DNA from: Mariniblastus sp.
GTDB lineage: Bacteria; Planctomycetota; Planctomycetia; Pirellulales; Pirellulaceae
Length of the DNA stretch: 36,735 nt
Reading direction: 5' to 3'
Assembly: GCA_028823415.1 (NCBI GenBank)
Contig: JAPKBL010000048.1
Location: forward strand, 1-36,735
Shown here piece after piece: positions 26,314-35,514 of this stretch. The translations under genes were made by a program, and so were the position numbers. Within the stretch, counting starts at the first letter, position 1, and each line of letters starts with the position of its first letter. Below the pieces are notes generated by a model. The model had not been told where the DNA came from and ran no database searches. It saw nothing but the letters and a program-made list of their open reading frames with translations.

Positions 26314-27732
26314 ATGAGGTCTTTGGTTTGGTTTCGACGCGATTTACGAATCTCCGACAACACGGCGCTCTTCGAGGCAACGCAGGCCGCTGACGATGGC
26401 GTCGTCGGAGTCTTCCTGATCACTCCGAAACAGTGGCAAGAACACAAAGACGCGGACTGCAAAGTCAAATTTCTAATCGAAAACGTCCGAGACTTATCCG
26501 ATAAACTCGCCAGCCTTAATATCCCTTTGTTGATCAAGACCTGCGACGTCTTTCAAGAAGTGCCCGACCTAATCTCAAAATTGGCCTGCGAGACCGACTG
26601 CGACACTGTTTTTCTCAATCGTGAATACGAGGTCAACGAGTCCCGCAGAGACGATCGCGTTGCCCTCGCCTGCGAGCAGTCCGGTGTTGCATTGCGGAGG
26701 TTCCATGACCGCGTAATTGTGCCACCGAAGGCGATCGCGACGAAGGAAGGTAAATTTTATTCCGTTTTCACGCCTTATCGCCGAGTCTGGGATTCGACAG
26801 CAAGAGAAACCATCGAGACGTCACCGATACCTTCATCGCAACCAGAAATCCCAATCAACCGCGACCCGGTTCCGGAGATGGTCGCAGGTTTTGATTTCTC
26901 CAACGTTCGATCCGATTTGTGGCCTCCTGGCGAAGATGAGGCTGATCGCCGATTAAAAGGATTCTCCAAACGCATTTTATCCTACAACACACAGCGAGAC
27001 ATTCCCTCGGTTCGCGGCACCAGCCTGCTCTCTCCTTACTTGAATGCCGGGGTCATTTCAGCGCGGAAGTGTTTCCTGGAAGCTGAAAAAATCCTGAATT
27101 CAAGCGACGGCGAAAATGAAGGGGCCAAGACATGGGTTTCTGAATTAACGTGGAGGGATTTTTACAATCACGTGATGGTCGCCTGCCCGCGAGTCTCAAT
27201 GAACCAACCCTTCAAACCGAAAACCAACGGTATTCCCTGGAGAACCGACGAAGGCGACTTTATCGCCTGGAAGTCCGGGATGACCGGTTATCCGATTGTC
27301 GATGCCGGGATGAGACAACTAAATCAAACCGGTTGGATGCACAATCGACTCCGCATGGTCACCGCCATGTTTCTTACAAAACATCTATTGATCGACTGGC
27401 GTTGGGGTGAAAACTATTTCATGAGCCAATTAATCGATGGCGATCTTTCAGCGAACAACGGCGGCTGGCAGTGGTCGGCATCGACCGGTACCGACAGCGT
27501 CCCCTATTTTCGGATCTTCAACCCCTTCAGCCAAAGTAAACGATTTGACCCGGATGGCTTATTCATCAAAAAAATGTGTCCGGAATTGACAACGGTTCCG
27601 GCGAGAGCCCTGCATGATCCTGGGAAACTGAAAGCTGCGATCTCGTCTTCCAACTTAGACTATCCGGATTATGTCGTCGACTACAAGGCTGGACGCGAGC
27701 GGGCACTCCAAGCCTTTAAATCACTGAAGTAA
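26314..27732 (+). CDS. phrB: Deoxyribodipyrimidine photolyase, class I CPD type
   Basis: A 472-residue flavoprotein that uses blue light to split cyclobutane pyrimidine dimers in DNA. The N-terminal antenna domain starts VWFRRDLRISDNTALFEA (Rossmann-like; it binds MTHF or another chromophore). The C-terminal FAD domain has LSPYLNAGVISAR, WVSELTWRDFYNHVM, GYPIVDAGMRQLNQTGWMHN and RLRMVTAMFLTKHLLIDWRW, then GENYFMSQLIDGDLSANNGG and WQWSASTGTDSVPYFRIFNP. These are close to E. coli PhrB, which has the same length. The Trp residues that carry electrons to FAD appear conserved. ATG at 26314 begins the fold exactly. It is the last gene of a co-oriented set with gadB and the membrane protein. A hairpin follows. 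Confidence 0.95.
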   Translation: MRSLVWFRRDLRISDNTALFEATQAADDGVVGVFLITPKQWQEHKDADCKVKFLIENVRDLSDKLASLNIPLLIKTCDVFQEVPDLISKLACETDCDTVFLNREYEVNESRRDDRVALACEQSGVALRRFHDRVIVPPKAIATKEGKFYSVFTPYRRVWDSTARETIETSPIPSSQPEIPINRDPVPEMVAGFDFSNVRSDLWPPGEDEADRRLKGFSKRILSYNTQRDIPSVRGTSLLSPYLNAGVISARKCFLEAEKILNSSDGENEGAKTWVSELTWRDFYNHVMVACPRVSMNQPFKPKTNGIPWRTDEGDFIAWKSGMTGYPIVDAGMRQLNQTGWMHNRLRMVTAMFLTKHLLIDWRWGENYFMSQLIDGDLSANNGGWQWSASTGTDSVPYFRIFNPFSQSKRFDPDGLFIKKMCPELTTVPARALHDPGKLKAAISSSNLDYPDYVVDYKAGRERALQAFKSLK

Positions 27733-27770
27733 ATCATCAGTGAACTTCCGTAACCAGATCGTTGCTAGCG

Positions 27771-27808
27771 CAAAAAAACACTCAGATACCAAGGGGCAAC
27801 TGAGTGTT
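27771..27808 (-). terminator. Terminator of the 27829-29322 gene, shared convergent region
   Basis: Inverted repeat AACACTCAG (27777-27785) / CTGAGTGTT (27800-27808), 9 perfect pairs and a 14-nt loop. On the minus strand it is followed by a run of T (the A run at 27772-27778), which makes a good terminator for the gene ending at 27829. On the plus strand only a weak T-rich tail follows, so it may serve photolyase less well. Confidence 0.82.
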
Positions 27809-27828
27809 CATGCTTTTGTCTAATACCG

Positions 27829-29322
27829 TTACTTGAAGTTAATCTGGTACTTTTCGGTCAATGCTTTCTTGACTTGACTCTCTTTGGCATCGATCTGTCG
27901 AAGTACATCGCCTTTCTTGTCCATACCCTTCTCGGTGCCAAGGGCACTTGCATTTCGTCGACTGTCACGCGTGTAGTTATTCCCGTTGACGGTTCCGTAT
28001 CCATAACCGTATCCATATCCATAATTCCAACGACCTCCACCCGGTCCAGAGAAACCCTGCGACGCGACTGATTCGTTCTTGGAGAGATTACTAGTGTTAA
28101 GATCACCAGTAATATCGCGGAAGGCGTTACCAACGTAACTTCCGAAATCGATTGCAATCGGGTCAACACCAAGAATCGAAATTCCATCAATCTGGCGAGC
28201 ATAACGATCGAACCACTTAGCGTAAGTATCCAACTGCTCTTCCTTTTTCCGTCGCTGAATTTCGAGGATGTGATCAATGTCGCCAAGGTACTGCTGAGTT
28301 CGCGTCGCCATATTTTGCTTGGTCGGCTCGGCACTCGAAGTCGCACCGCCACCGCTACTGGCACCGTGCATGTCGTCCTCGAGAGGCTGATGCACGAGAC
28401 TACCGATTTGACGAAATCCTTCGGATGTCATCGGACCTGAGAGACGAATCTGATTGCCACTTGAACTTACATTCCATGTAGCAATATCGTCGATCATTAA
28501 GCCGTTCTTCTTTAACGCGGAAATCAAGATCGCCTTGCAAACTGGAGTAACGGCCGATGGGTCCGAAGAAAAATCAATTTTGATCGCACCAGAAATTCTG
28601 TCGTTAACTGTCACGCCCAAGGTCACACCCCGCAACGTGGAGAGAGTTTTCGCAACCGAAGCGGCAGAAACCTCTAAAACAGAACCGCCCTCAACCAATC
28701 GTTTTTCAATTTCGGCTGGATCAAGTACGCCTTCAAGATCAAATGCAACAATCACTTGAGCGTTTTCGTCAGCGAACTTGACGGCTTCCGCGAGATACGG
28801 AGAAACGCTCATTCTTCCACTGCTCTTTTTTGCCAACCAACGTGTGGTCATCTGGCGGTTCGACGGAGTCATTGTAACGAGCGTCGTGTTATCTACTTTG
28901 ATTAAGTAAGAGTTGTTAGGCAACTCAAGGGCCTGCTTGCCACCAATCGTAGCGATGTTTCCGTTGACCCTTTTGGAAACCTCTACCAGATTGATCTCAC
29001 TACCTTTCTTCTCAAACACGCCGACGTGGAAAACTGAATCCATAAACTCGAAATCAATTTGCGAGCCCATCAGAATTCGTTTGGTCGTCGGTGGAAAGAA
29101 AGACGCACCCGATCGAAACGCAGCAGATCGGTCAGTTGCCCAGTTCTCGCGGCGTCCGATTGCGCTGTTGAGAATATTCTCAGCCTGCACCATCACGAGA
29201 CAATTCGCGTTCTCTGGCACCCATTTTGCGGCCTCATCAAACTGAGCGTTTGCTGCAGTCACCGAGAGGAGACTGATGCAGAAAGCCAGGAGTGTAAAAA
29301 ATTGAATTTTTGTGTTCTTCAT
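27829..29322 (-). CDS. Exported planctomycete protein of unknown function with YG repeats
   Basis: A 497-residue exported protein. I use the ATG at 29322, followed by a clear signal peptide (KIQFFTLLAFCISLLSVTAA, cut after ANA); the frame is open eleven codons further up. The mature part has alternating beta-type and helical segments (VPENANCLVMVQAENIL, HVGVFEKKGSEINLVEVSK, AQVIVAFDLEGVLDPAEIEK) without a catalytic motif I know. I recall similar-looking proteins of unknown role in Pirellulales. The last third has a Gly/Ser linker, an amphipathic helix and a low-complexity tract of five Tyr-Gly units (YGYGYGYGYG), then a Lys-rich C-terminal helix. It stands alone between a promoter region of 428 bp and its own terminator. 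Confidence 0.82.
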   Translation of the reverse strand: MKNTKIQFFTLLAFCISLLSVTAANAQFDEAAKWVPENANCLVMVQAENILNSAIGRRENWATDRSAAFRSGASFFPPTTKRILMGSQIDFEFMDSVFHVGVFEKKGSEINLVEVSKRVNGNIATIGGKQALELPNNSYLIKVDNTTLVTMTPSNRQMTTRWLAKKSSGRMSVSPYLAEAVKFADENAQVIVAFDLEGVLDPAEIEKRLVEGGSVLEVSAASVAKTLSTLRGVTLGVTVNDRISGAIKIDFSSDPSAVTPVCKAILISALKKNGLMIDDIATWNVSSSGNQIRLSGPMTSEGFRQIGSLVHQPLEDDMHGASSGGGATSSAEPTKQNMATRTQQYLGDIDHILEIQRRKKEEQLDTYAKWFDRYARQIDGISILGVDPIAIDFGSYVGNAFRDITGDLNTSNLSKNESVASQGFSGPGGGRWNYGYGYGYGYGTVNGNNYTRDSRRNASALGTEKGMDKKGDVLRQIDAKESQVKKALTEKYQINFK

Positions 29323-29750
29323 TGTTCTTGTTCCGGGGAAAATTTGACGGCGCAATCATAAAACGGAAGGGCCTGCTTATCAAGCGAAAAAGTCGGAAAT
29401 TATTGGTGTTTTAACCGTTAAATCTTACTTAAAGGCTGCTTTCGTCGGCCTCAGTTGTTACAAGCCAACGCTGCGCTCTCAGAATGACGAATTTCACGCA
29501 CCCTTTAACGTTCTCATACTGGAGTAGAGTTAGCCCCTCAGGCTCTCATCCAACGAAAACGACAATCCCACCGAACCCCCTTCTCCCTTACATTGTCAAT
29601 TCGATGGACCGATTCCTGGAAACACCAATAGTTGGTGTGCAGGGGCGTCCGTTGGCGCAAACCTACAAACCGCTATGATCAAAAACGTCGCCCTCCGCTT
29701 CCCACGGAGTCGCTTCTTTGGAATCAATTATAATTTTTCGGCAAATCTCA
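29323..29750. other. Intergenic region with a small hairpin
   Basis: This region lies between divergent genes and must carry both promoters, though I see no clear consensus. It holds a perfect 7-bp hairpin ACACCAA (29622-29628) / TTGGTGT (29632-29638) with a 3-nt loop and no T run. The frame at 29484-29678 is Pro/Thr-rich without a start signal and looks random. Confidence 0.5.
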
Positions 29751-30197
29751 ATGCTCAACCAGTATCTGCCTTGGTTTCAAAATATTCCGTGGGGGAATCT
29801 TTTACCATGGCTGCTCACCTTTTCTCTGGTCGCATTCGTATTTAGCGTCTTCGGGGTTTCCATTGTGCTGCTGCGACTCCCTGTCGACTTTCTCTCGAAT
29901 CCAGCACCAAGTAAATCTTCGAAGGGCCACTTGAATTGGCTGATATCCAAACTCGGCCGCAACGTTTTAGGGGCTATATTTCTGATCGTCGGAACCATCA
30001 TGCTGCTGACGCCAGGGCAGGGGATCCTCTCAATTGTCGTTGGTTTAATGCTGCTTGATTTTCCAGGCAAGCAAAACCTCATCCGAAAAATACTAACCAA
30101 GCCAACCATTTTTCGTGCGATTAACCGCATGAGAGCAACAGCCAAGTATGCGCCATTGCATCCGCACGTCAAAGTTCAAACTCAGGCACGCGGCTAA
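29751..30197 (+). CDS. Small membrane protein, PGPGW-like
   Basis: A 148-residue protein with two clear membrane segments (about 17-42 and 72-105). The second carries FLIVGTIMLLTPGQGILSIV followed by VGLMLLDFPGK, which resembles the PGPGW family of small bacterial membrane proteins (consensus LLPLPGPGW) with PGQG in place of PGPG. Positively charged loops follow, and the C-terminus is basic (Arg/Lys/His-rich) and probably cytoplasmic. The start is uncertain: ATG at 29751 or TTG at 29718, neither with a strong ribosome binding site. Its stop codon lies 1 nt from the stop of the MscS-like gene on the other strand, so the two genes converge without any room for a terminator. Function unknown. 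Confidence 0.75.
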   Translation: MLNQYLPWFQNIPWGNLLPWLLTFSLVAFVFSVFGVSIVLLRLPVDFLSNPAPSKSSKGHLNWLISKLGRNVLGAIFLIVGTIMLLTPGQGILSIVVGLMLLDFPGKQNLIRKILTKPTIFRAINRMRATAKYAPLHPHVKVQTQARG

Positions 30198-30198
30198 A

Positions 30199-32592
30199 TT
30201 AAGCGGCGCGGCGGACACCTCCGGCCCCCGGATAGGTATCGACCGTGACCCGCGGAGATTGAAACTCCGCCAAGCTGACTTGAATCGGATCCTTGACGTC
30301 CAAATGAATATCTCGCTGCGGGAAGGCAACGCAAATATCGTTCGCTCGGAGGACTTCATCAATTTTCCTACGCACATCACTCTCGGCTTTCTTGCCTTCC
30401 ATCAAACGCTGCATATGAATCCAAAAGTGCAACTCAAATTGCAAAGCATCCGCGCCAAAATCAGCAAACAGAACAATGGGCTCAGGCTTTGCATTGACCG
30501 CAGGGCATTCTTCTAATGCCATTTGAAGCAGCGAGATAACTTTGTTAGTCGGCGAACCGTACGCCACGCCAATTTTTATTACGGTCCGAATCTCGTTGCT
30601 CGACAGAGTCCAATTTATCAGTCGCTGTTCCATGAATTTTGAATTTGGAACAATGATCTCAAGATTTTCACCCGTCAACAGTTTCGTGCTTCTCGCACCG
30701 ATATGTGTGATGTTGCCGCGAATGTCGTCGATTTCAATGAGGTCGCCAACCCGTACAGGACGCTCCCCTAAAATAATCAAGCCAGAGATGAAATTATTGA
30801 GCAATGTCTGGCTGCCAAAACCGATGGCAATCGCGGCCGCTCCGCCAAGAAACGCGAAAACGGTGAACGGAATATTGAGCCACTCAAGGGTCAAAAAACA
30901 AAAACCAACGCACAGCAAATAGAAAAAGATCGTTTGGAATGCGGGAATCCCTCCCTCGTGAACGCCGCACCGACGTAACAAGCGGGGGCCAAGCACATGG
31001 CTGGTGTGGCGACTGATAAATAAACCGATGAACAGCATTAAAAAACCAGACAGGATTTTCCCAGCAGTGATTGATCGATCGTCAACACTGAAAACCTCAA
31101 AATCCCACCCCCGTTTTACCGTGGTAGACACTAAACCCCAGCTCCAGTTTTGCGGGGCCGTTAAACCTTCACGTTTCAGTTCCTCGCTCACCCGCTGAGC
31201 CAACTGTTCAGCAATTTCAACTTGCAACAGTCTCTGATTGCCAGCTTTAAAGAAATCACTCACGGCCACGCCACTTAAGGCACGCCAACCGGCAAGTAAT
31301 TGCATCGTCTCAGGGTCGGACCTGAGTGCTAATCGAGGGGCAGAGCTAAGGCCTCTGACTTGATCTAAATGTAATTCAACAAGAGACTTGGCGTTGGACA
31401 GGCGATTTTCGAGTTGCTTAATGCGTGAGACGGCGTCTTCTACTAATTCATCGCTGAGCAGCTCACTGGATATTTCAAAACGAACACGCCACAGATACTG
31501 CAACACATAGATTTCAGACATCGACGCATTCAGATACGACGCCCGCAACCGGTAATTCTCCTGCAACAGTTCATGGATCGAAAAAATCTGGAGGCGAGCT
31601 TTCGAATCCAATCCTTCATGCTGAAGCGACTCATTGAATTTATCTTGCAATTCAGTGAGCAGGTTTTGAATCGTAGTTAATTCAACACGAATCCTCTCTT
31701 CGCGTTTGGCTAACTGGGCAATTTGCTGCTCCAAGTCGCTCTCGGAGATGACCGTCTTCTGCGGAGTCGCCTCGAGTATTTTACTCAATTGATCGAGTCG
31801 GCTTCGGTGCACAAGCAATTGATTCGTGAGAATCTGTATTTCCAAAACCATCTTTCCAATCGATGATTTACTGATCTCAATTGACAAACTCAGCGTATCG
31901 CGTTTTCTCTTTTGTTTCGTTGCCTCGACCGATTCGGCTTCATCTTCGCTATCCTCTGTGGCTTGGCGAAGCGTCCGCTGGAACACCTCCAGACGCGTGC
32001 GAGCCCCCTCTTTCATCCCTTTGATCGATTCAATTTCCGCATCAATCGTAGCAATGCGATTATTCTCGTTATCGAAAACTGCTCTTAAACGTTCTACCTC
32101 GCCAAAGGAGAGCATTTCACTGACGGCAATTTGGCGATCATTGAAACTCTCCAACTCTCTCTCAAGTTCATCTTTCGTAATGTCGCTCGAGGCGATCGTC
32201 TCCAGTAATGAAAGATGCTGCTGGTACACCGTTTTTAAAAACTGACGCTGCGCAATCTGCGTGTTGATAGACTCCGTCAACCACGCAGTGCTTTGACTCG
32301 ATTCGGTCGCCCGTAACTGCACGTCAGCTCGGCTTAGCTCCGATTCATTGCGTTCGAGTCGCCGGAGAATATCTTCACGGGTTGGCCAAAATTGATCGGC
32401 CACGGTCGACTCAGTAGAGGCAGCTTTTTTGACAATTAGATCCACCGGCGTCTGACCGTAGACAACACCGCTCAACCAGGCACCGAAACAAAGCACTGTT
32501 AAGAGCGCCCCATTGGCAGTCCACCGGCTTCCATGTAATCGAATCATTCGAATGACTTCCGTGCGCCAAGTCTTTTCTAAATTGCCTCGCAT
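30199..32592 (-). CDS. Mechanosensitive ion channel, MscS family with long periplasmic coiled-coil
   Basis: A 797-residue channel of the MscS family. A signal peptide (to about residue 47) precedes about 480 residues that are mostly charged, heptad-like helix, predicted periplasmic coiled coil (e.g. REDILRRLERNESELSRADV, DLEQQIAQLAKREERIRVEL). This layout recalls MscK/KefA-type channels, but the domain is shorter. Then come three membrane helices (about 525-640). The pore helix reads FAFLGGAAAIAIGFGSQTLL, with the Gly/Ala-rich packing pattern of MscS. The cytoplasmic vestibule begins ERPVRVGDLIEIDDIRGNIT and continues to a C-terminal domain near LRANDICVAFPQRDIHL. It should release ions when membrane tension rises. 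An alternative ATG lies fifteen codons in (32547). It converges on the PGPGW-like gene with 1 nt between stops. Confidence 0.92.
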   Translation of the reverse strand: MRGNLEKTWRTEVIRMIRLHGSRWTANGALLTVLCFGAWLSGVVYGQTPVDLIVKKAASTESTVADQFWPTREDILRRLERNESELSRADVQLRATESSQSTAWLTESINTQIAQRQFLKTVYQQHLSLLETIASSDITKDELERELESFNDRQIAVSEMLSFGEVERLRAVFDNENNRIATIDAEIESIKGMKEGARTRLEVFQRTLRQATEDSEDEAESVEATKQKRKRDTLSLSIEISKSSIGKMVLEIQILTNQLLVHRSRLDQLSKILEATPQKTVISESDLEQQIAQLAKREERIRVELTTIQNLLTELQDKFNESLQHEGLDSKARLQIFSIHELLQENYRLRASYLNASMSEIYVLQYLWRVRFEISSELLSDELVEDAVSRIKQLENRLSNAKSLVELHLDQVRGLSSAPRLALRSDPETMQLLAGWRALSGVAVSDFFKAGNQRLLQVEIAEQLAQRVSEELKREGLTAPQNWSWGLVSTTVKRGWDFEVFSVDDRSITAGKILSGFLMLFIGLFISRHTSHVLGPRLLRRCGVHEGGIPAFQTIFFYLLCVGFCFLTLEWLNIPFTVFAFLGGAAAIAIGFGSQTLLNNFISGLIILGERPVRVGDLIEIDDIRGNITHIGARSTKLLTGENLEIIVPNSKFMEQRLINWTLSSNEIRTVIKIGVAYGSPTNKVISLLQMALEECPAVNAKPEPIVLFADFGADALQFELHFWIHMQRLMEGKKAESDVRRKIDEVLRANDICVAFPQRDIHLDVKDPIQVSLAEFQSPRVTVDTYPGAGGVRRAA

Positions 32593-32894
32593 TCATCCGT
32601 GAATACGATTCGATTTTCATAATGCGAACAGGATGAAAACCAAGATTGCGTTTGAAATCTAACCCATCCCCCCATCGATTCCAAATGCCAGAATGCTCGG
32701 ATACTTGCGTTGCTAGCTGAATCCGGATTTCGCTTGCAACCTCTCAAGTCCGCCCAGCGAAAACCGAATAACACCCCTCTTTAGGGGAGCGGCCTTCTTG
32801 TCCAGTTCACCACGCCAGTTTCGAGCCATTCCAGTTTCGATGTAGATACCCTACAATTTTTTTAAAGCTGAGTATCATAGAGTTCGAGGAAAAC
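32593..32894. other. Divergent intergenic region
   Basis: This lies between the MscS-like gene and the NTF2-like gene and must hold both promoters. CCAGTTTCGA occurs twice about 20 bp apart (near 32812 and 32830). A TACAAT box near 32850 could be a -10 element for the plus-strand gene, but no good -35 fits. The minus-strand frame at 32577-32774 is not credible. Confidence 0.45.
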
Positions 32895-33842
32895 ATGCAC
32901 CGTCACCTGCTAATCGTCCTGCTGGGATTTATGTCGTTGTGGTCAACGTTGTGGTTAATTAACCCCGTTCATTCGCAACCACCACCATCGCAACAACCAC
33001 CATCGCAAACCCGGGTACTCAACGAACAGGACAGGCTCTCAATTGAGCAGGTAATCTCTGCTTACGAGACTGCTTTCAACGCTAAAAATATAGAAGCGTT
33101 GATTTCCCATTGGTCGGATGCCGGTGTCTACTTCAGCCAAACAAGCGGCAAAACCACAACCGGTCGCGTGGCAATGCGCAAGCAGTTTGAGGATCTTTTT
33201 GCCAGCACTCCTGCTCCCAATTTATCGCTTCAAACGGATTCCATTGAATTCATTTCCCCAAACGTCGCGCTCGAGAAGGGGAGGGCAACTGTCGTCGCGG
33301 GGGATGGGCAAACAACTCAGTCAGAATATGACGTTGTCTTTGTAAAACAGAAAAAGAAGTGGCTCATCGATCGCGTGAGTGAAACCGAATCACCAGCACT
33401 GGAATCCAATTACGATCAATTAAAACAACTGGAATGGCTCATCGGGCAATGGACGGCGACAGCCAAGGGCCACCAAATCGATTACACCTGTCAATGGACC
33501 GTGAATCAGAACTTTATCAGTCGCAAATTTACCGTACTCGACGGTTCCAATGAAACGATCGCCTCGGGTCTCCAAATCATTGGCTGGGATGCAAACGCGG
33601 AACTAATTCGCAGCTGGTTGTTTGACTCAGATGGCGGGCTAATCAAGGGTACCTGGCACGCTGGGGATGATCAGTGGACCGTTCAGTCCGTCGCCAGATT
33701 TGCCGACGGCAGCTCAGGTTCTTTCAGTGGCGCATTTCAGCTACATGAAAATGGTGAGCACAGTTGGAAAAAAACCAATCGAGTAATCGATGGTCAACTT
33801 ATGCCAAATATCGAGAGCATTCGCTCCCGTCGAAAAAACTAA
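32895..33842 (+). CDS. Exported NTF2/SnoaL-like protein with C-terminal lipocalin-like domain
   Basis: A 315-residue exported protein. A good ribosome binding site (GAGGAAAA) precedes the ATG, and the signal peptide covers residues 1-27. A short Pro/Gln linker (two near-identical QPPPSQ units) leads to an NTF2-like (DUF4440/SgcJ type) domain at about 45-165: ISAYETAFNAKNIEALISHW, YFSQTSGKTTTGRVAMRKQF, YDVVFVKQKKKWLIDRVSE. Such domains bind small ligands or act as accessory parts; no catalytic set is evident. The second half (about 180-310; WLIGQWTATAKG, GLQIIGWDANAELIRSWLFD, GTWHAGDDQWTV) is a beta-barrel of the DUF1579/lipocalin-like kind. This two-domain arrangement is common in planctomycetes. 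The next gene starts 43 bp after its stop, so they may be cotranscribed. Confidence 0.85.
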   Translation: MHRHLLIVLLGFMSLWSTLWLINPVHSQPPPSQQPPSQTRVLNEQDRLSIEQVISAYETAFNAKNIEALISHWSDAGVYFSQTSGKTTTGRVAMRKQFEDLFASTPAPNLSLQTDSIEFISPNVALEKGRATVVAGDGQTTQSEYDVVFVKQKKKWLIDRVSETESPALESNYDQLKQLEWLIGQWTATAKGHQIDYTCQWTVNQNFISRKFTVLDGSNETIASGLQIIGWDANAELIRSWLFDSDGGLIKGTWHAGDDQWTVQSVARFADGSSGSFSGAFQLHENGEHSWKKTNRVIDGQLMPNIESIRSRRKN

Positions 33843-33885
33843 TTCCCTTATTCTTAATTAAATATTATTCGCAAGAGTCTTAGTG

Positions 33886-35259
33886 ATGAATCCAAATTCA
33901 AATCAAAATCAAAAACTGTTGACGATCTTTATATTTCTTGGGCTGGGTTTGATCGTTAACGAGGCGGTCGCTCAACGCGGCGGAGCCAAACACAGTAATA
34001 ATAAAAATCGTGCGATGCCGTCAAAGAAGACCATGTCGTCGCGCCCCTCCACTAGTCACTCGCCATCGATGCACCGTCCAACATCAGCGAGGCCGAGCTC
34101 AAAAAGAAAAACCACTCAGCTACCCGCTTCCCGCCCCTCCGTCAATTTCCCCAACAAAACACAGCCGAACAATAAATTCCCAACCAACCCTCGACCATCC
34201 ACAGGCGGAAATAAAATCCGGCCGCAAACCAATCGGCCTACGACCAGGCCTGCCGGCGGTGCATCCAACTCACGGCCCACGCCATCACAAATTAATCAAT
34301 TCATGGATTTTCGGGGACCGTCCAATAGACCAGCCCAACGACCTCAAGGGGGTGCTGCAGGTAACTTTCTAAAGGATCGGCCATCGACATTACCTGCCAA
34401 CCCGTTCAATAAGCCTGCGGTGCAGCCAACTCCTCGGCCCACCCCCCAACCGGGGACGCGACCGACGACGAGACCTGCAACGAAACCTGGAACAAAAATC
34501 CCACCTGCGAACCGGGTTCGTCCGGTTCATTACCCCGTGAAAATCAAACCTGTGACTCGCCCCGCGGGGTATCGTCCACCCGGATCACGTCCAGTAGGTT
34601 ACCGTCCACCGGGCTATCGCCCCCCGAGGCCAGTACACCTTCCAGCCTATGGCCCTGGATATTGGGGACGATATCCACACTACCGTTATCACTGGAATCG
34701 CTACAATAATAATTGGTGGGCGTATGCCACCGCCGGCGCAATCACAAGCTGGTGGGCCAACGGAATCAATCGACAACCGGTCTACTACGATTACGGAACC
34801 AATATCTACTACGAGGGAGACCAGGTTTATTACCAAGGCAATCCCGTTGGCACACCTGAAGAATACTCTCAACAGGCACAGACAATCGCTGAAAGTGCGC
34901 CCGAGGTCGACCCCGACAACGTAGAATGGCTACCGCTCGGTGTTTTCGCGATCACCGAAAACGAAGGCTCGGTTGAGAATGCAACTCTCTACCTTCAACT
35001 GGCCATCAGCAAAGAGGGATTGATTGGAGGTACCTTTCAAAACACCTTGACAGATGATTCATTCGAAGTGGAAGGGACAGTCGATAAAGAAAGCCAGCGG
35101 GCAGCCTGGGGACCCGTCGGTAAGCAATGGCCGATCATGGAAACTGGGCTCTACAATTTGACCGAAAATGAAGCCGGAGCCTTGATTCATTTCGATAATG
35201 GTCAAACACAGCAGTGGACGATGACACGAATCGATGATCAACAGACCGGTAAAAACTAG
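33886..35259 (+). CDS. Exported Pro/Arg-rich surface protein with C-terminal beta domain
   Basis: A 457-residue exported protein. The ATG at 33886 is preferred over the GTG just before it; AAGAG lies about 9 nt upstream. The signal peptide covers residues 10-30 (cut after VAQ or AVA). Residues 31-255 are low complexity, rich in Pro, Arg, Thr and Ser, with GYRPPGSRPVGYRPPGYRPP near the end; this is a basic, flexible, probably wall- or polysaccharide-binding stalk. A Trp/Tyr-rich segment (about 258-310; WGRYPHYRYHWNRYNNNWWA) comes next, then a YYDYGTNIYYEGDQVYYQGN strand segment. The C-terminal domain (about 345-450; LPLGVFAITENE, LAISKEGLIGGTFQN, RAAWGPVGKQ, ETGLYNLTENEAGALIHF) resembles a recurring planctomycete module of unknown function. 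It lies between two other exported proteins on the same strand. Confidence 0.85.
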   Translation: MNPNSNQNQKLLTIFIFLGLGLIVNEAVAQRGGAKHSNNKNRAMPSKKTMSSRPSTSHSPSMHRPTSARPSSKRKTTQLPASRPSVNFPNKTQPNNKFPTNPRPSTGGNKIRPQTNRPTTRPAGGASNSRPTPSQINQFMDFRGPSNRPAQRPQGGAAGNFLKDRPSTLPANPFNKPAVQPTPRPTPQPGTRPTTRPATKPGTKIPPANRVRPVHYPVKIKPVTRPAGYRPPGSRPVGYRPPGYRPPRPVHLPAYGPGYWGRYPHYRYHWNRYNNNWWAYATAGAITSWWANGINRQPVYYDYGTNIYYEGDQVYYQGNPVGTPEEYSQQAQTIAESAPEVDPDNVEWLPLGVFAITENEGSVENATLYLQLAISKEGLIGGTFQNTLTDDSFEVEGTVDKESQRAAWGPVGKQWPIMETGLYNLTENEAGALIHFDNGQTQQWTMTRIDDQQTGKN

Positions 35260-35514
35260 CCGCGGGTTGCATTCTGTTCTATGAGAGCCGGAAACCCGCC
35301 AGCTGGATTCGAGCTCCTCAAATCGCCCCCTCACCGACCACAATTTGTCAGCTGTGAGAAATCTCGCATCCGGGGCCATTACGCTCGTAAAAACACGGCC
35401 GCAATTCGTCTTGACCTAATTTCACCACCTCGAATAGGCTGGTGTTATCTCGACCTCGCCGATGGTCGAAATGAGATTCGATTTTTCAAGGCCCGTCAGA
35501 CAAGGAACAACAGC

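Noticed and set aside
32577..32774. 65-codon minus-strand frame upstream of the MscS gene
   Set aside because: It overlaps the MscS start codon and has no ribosome binding site; composition is unlike neighbouring genes.
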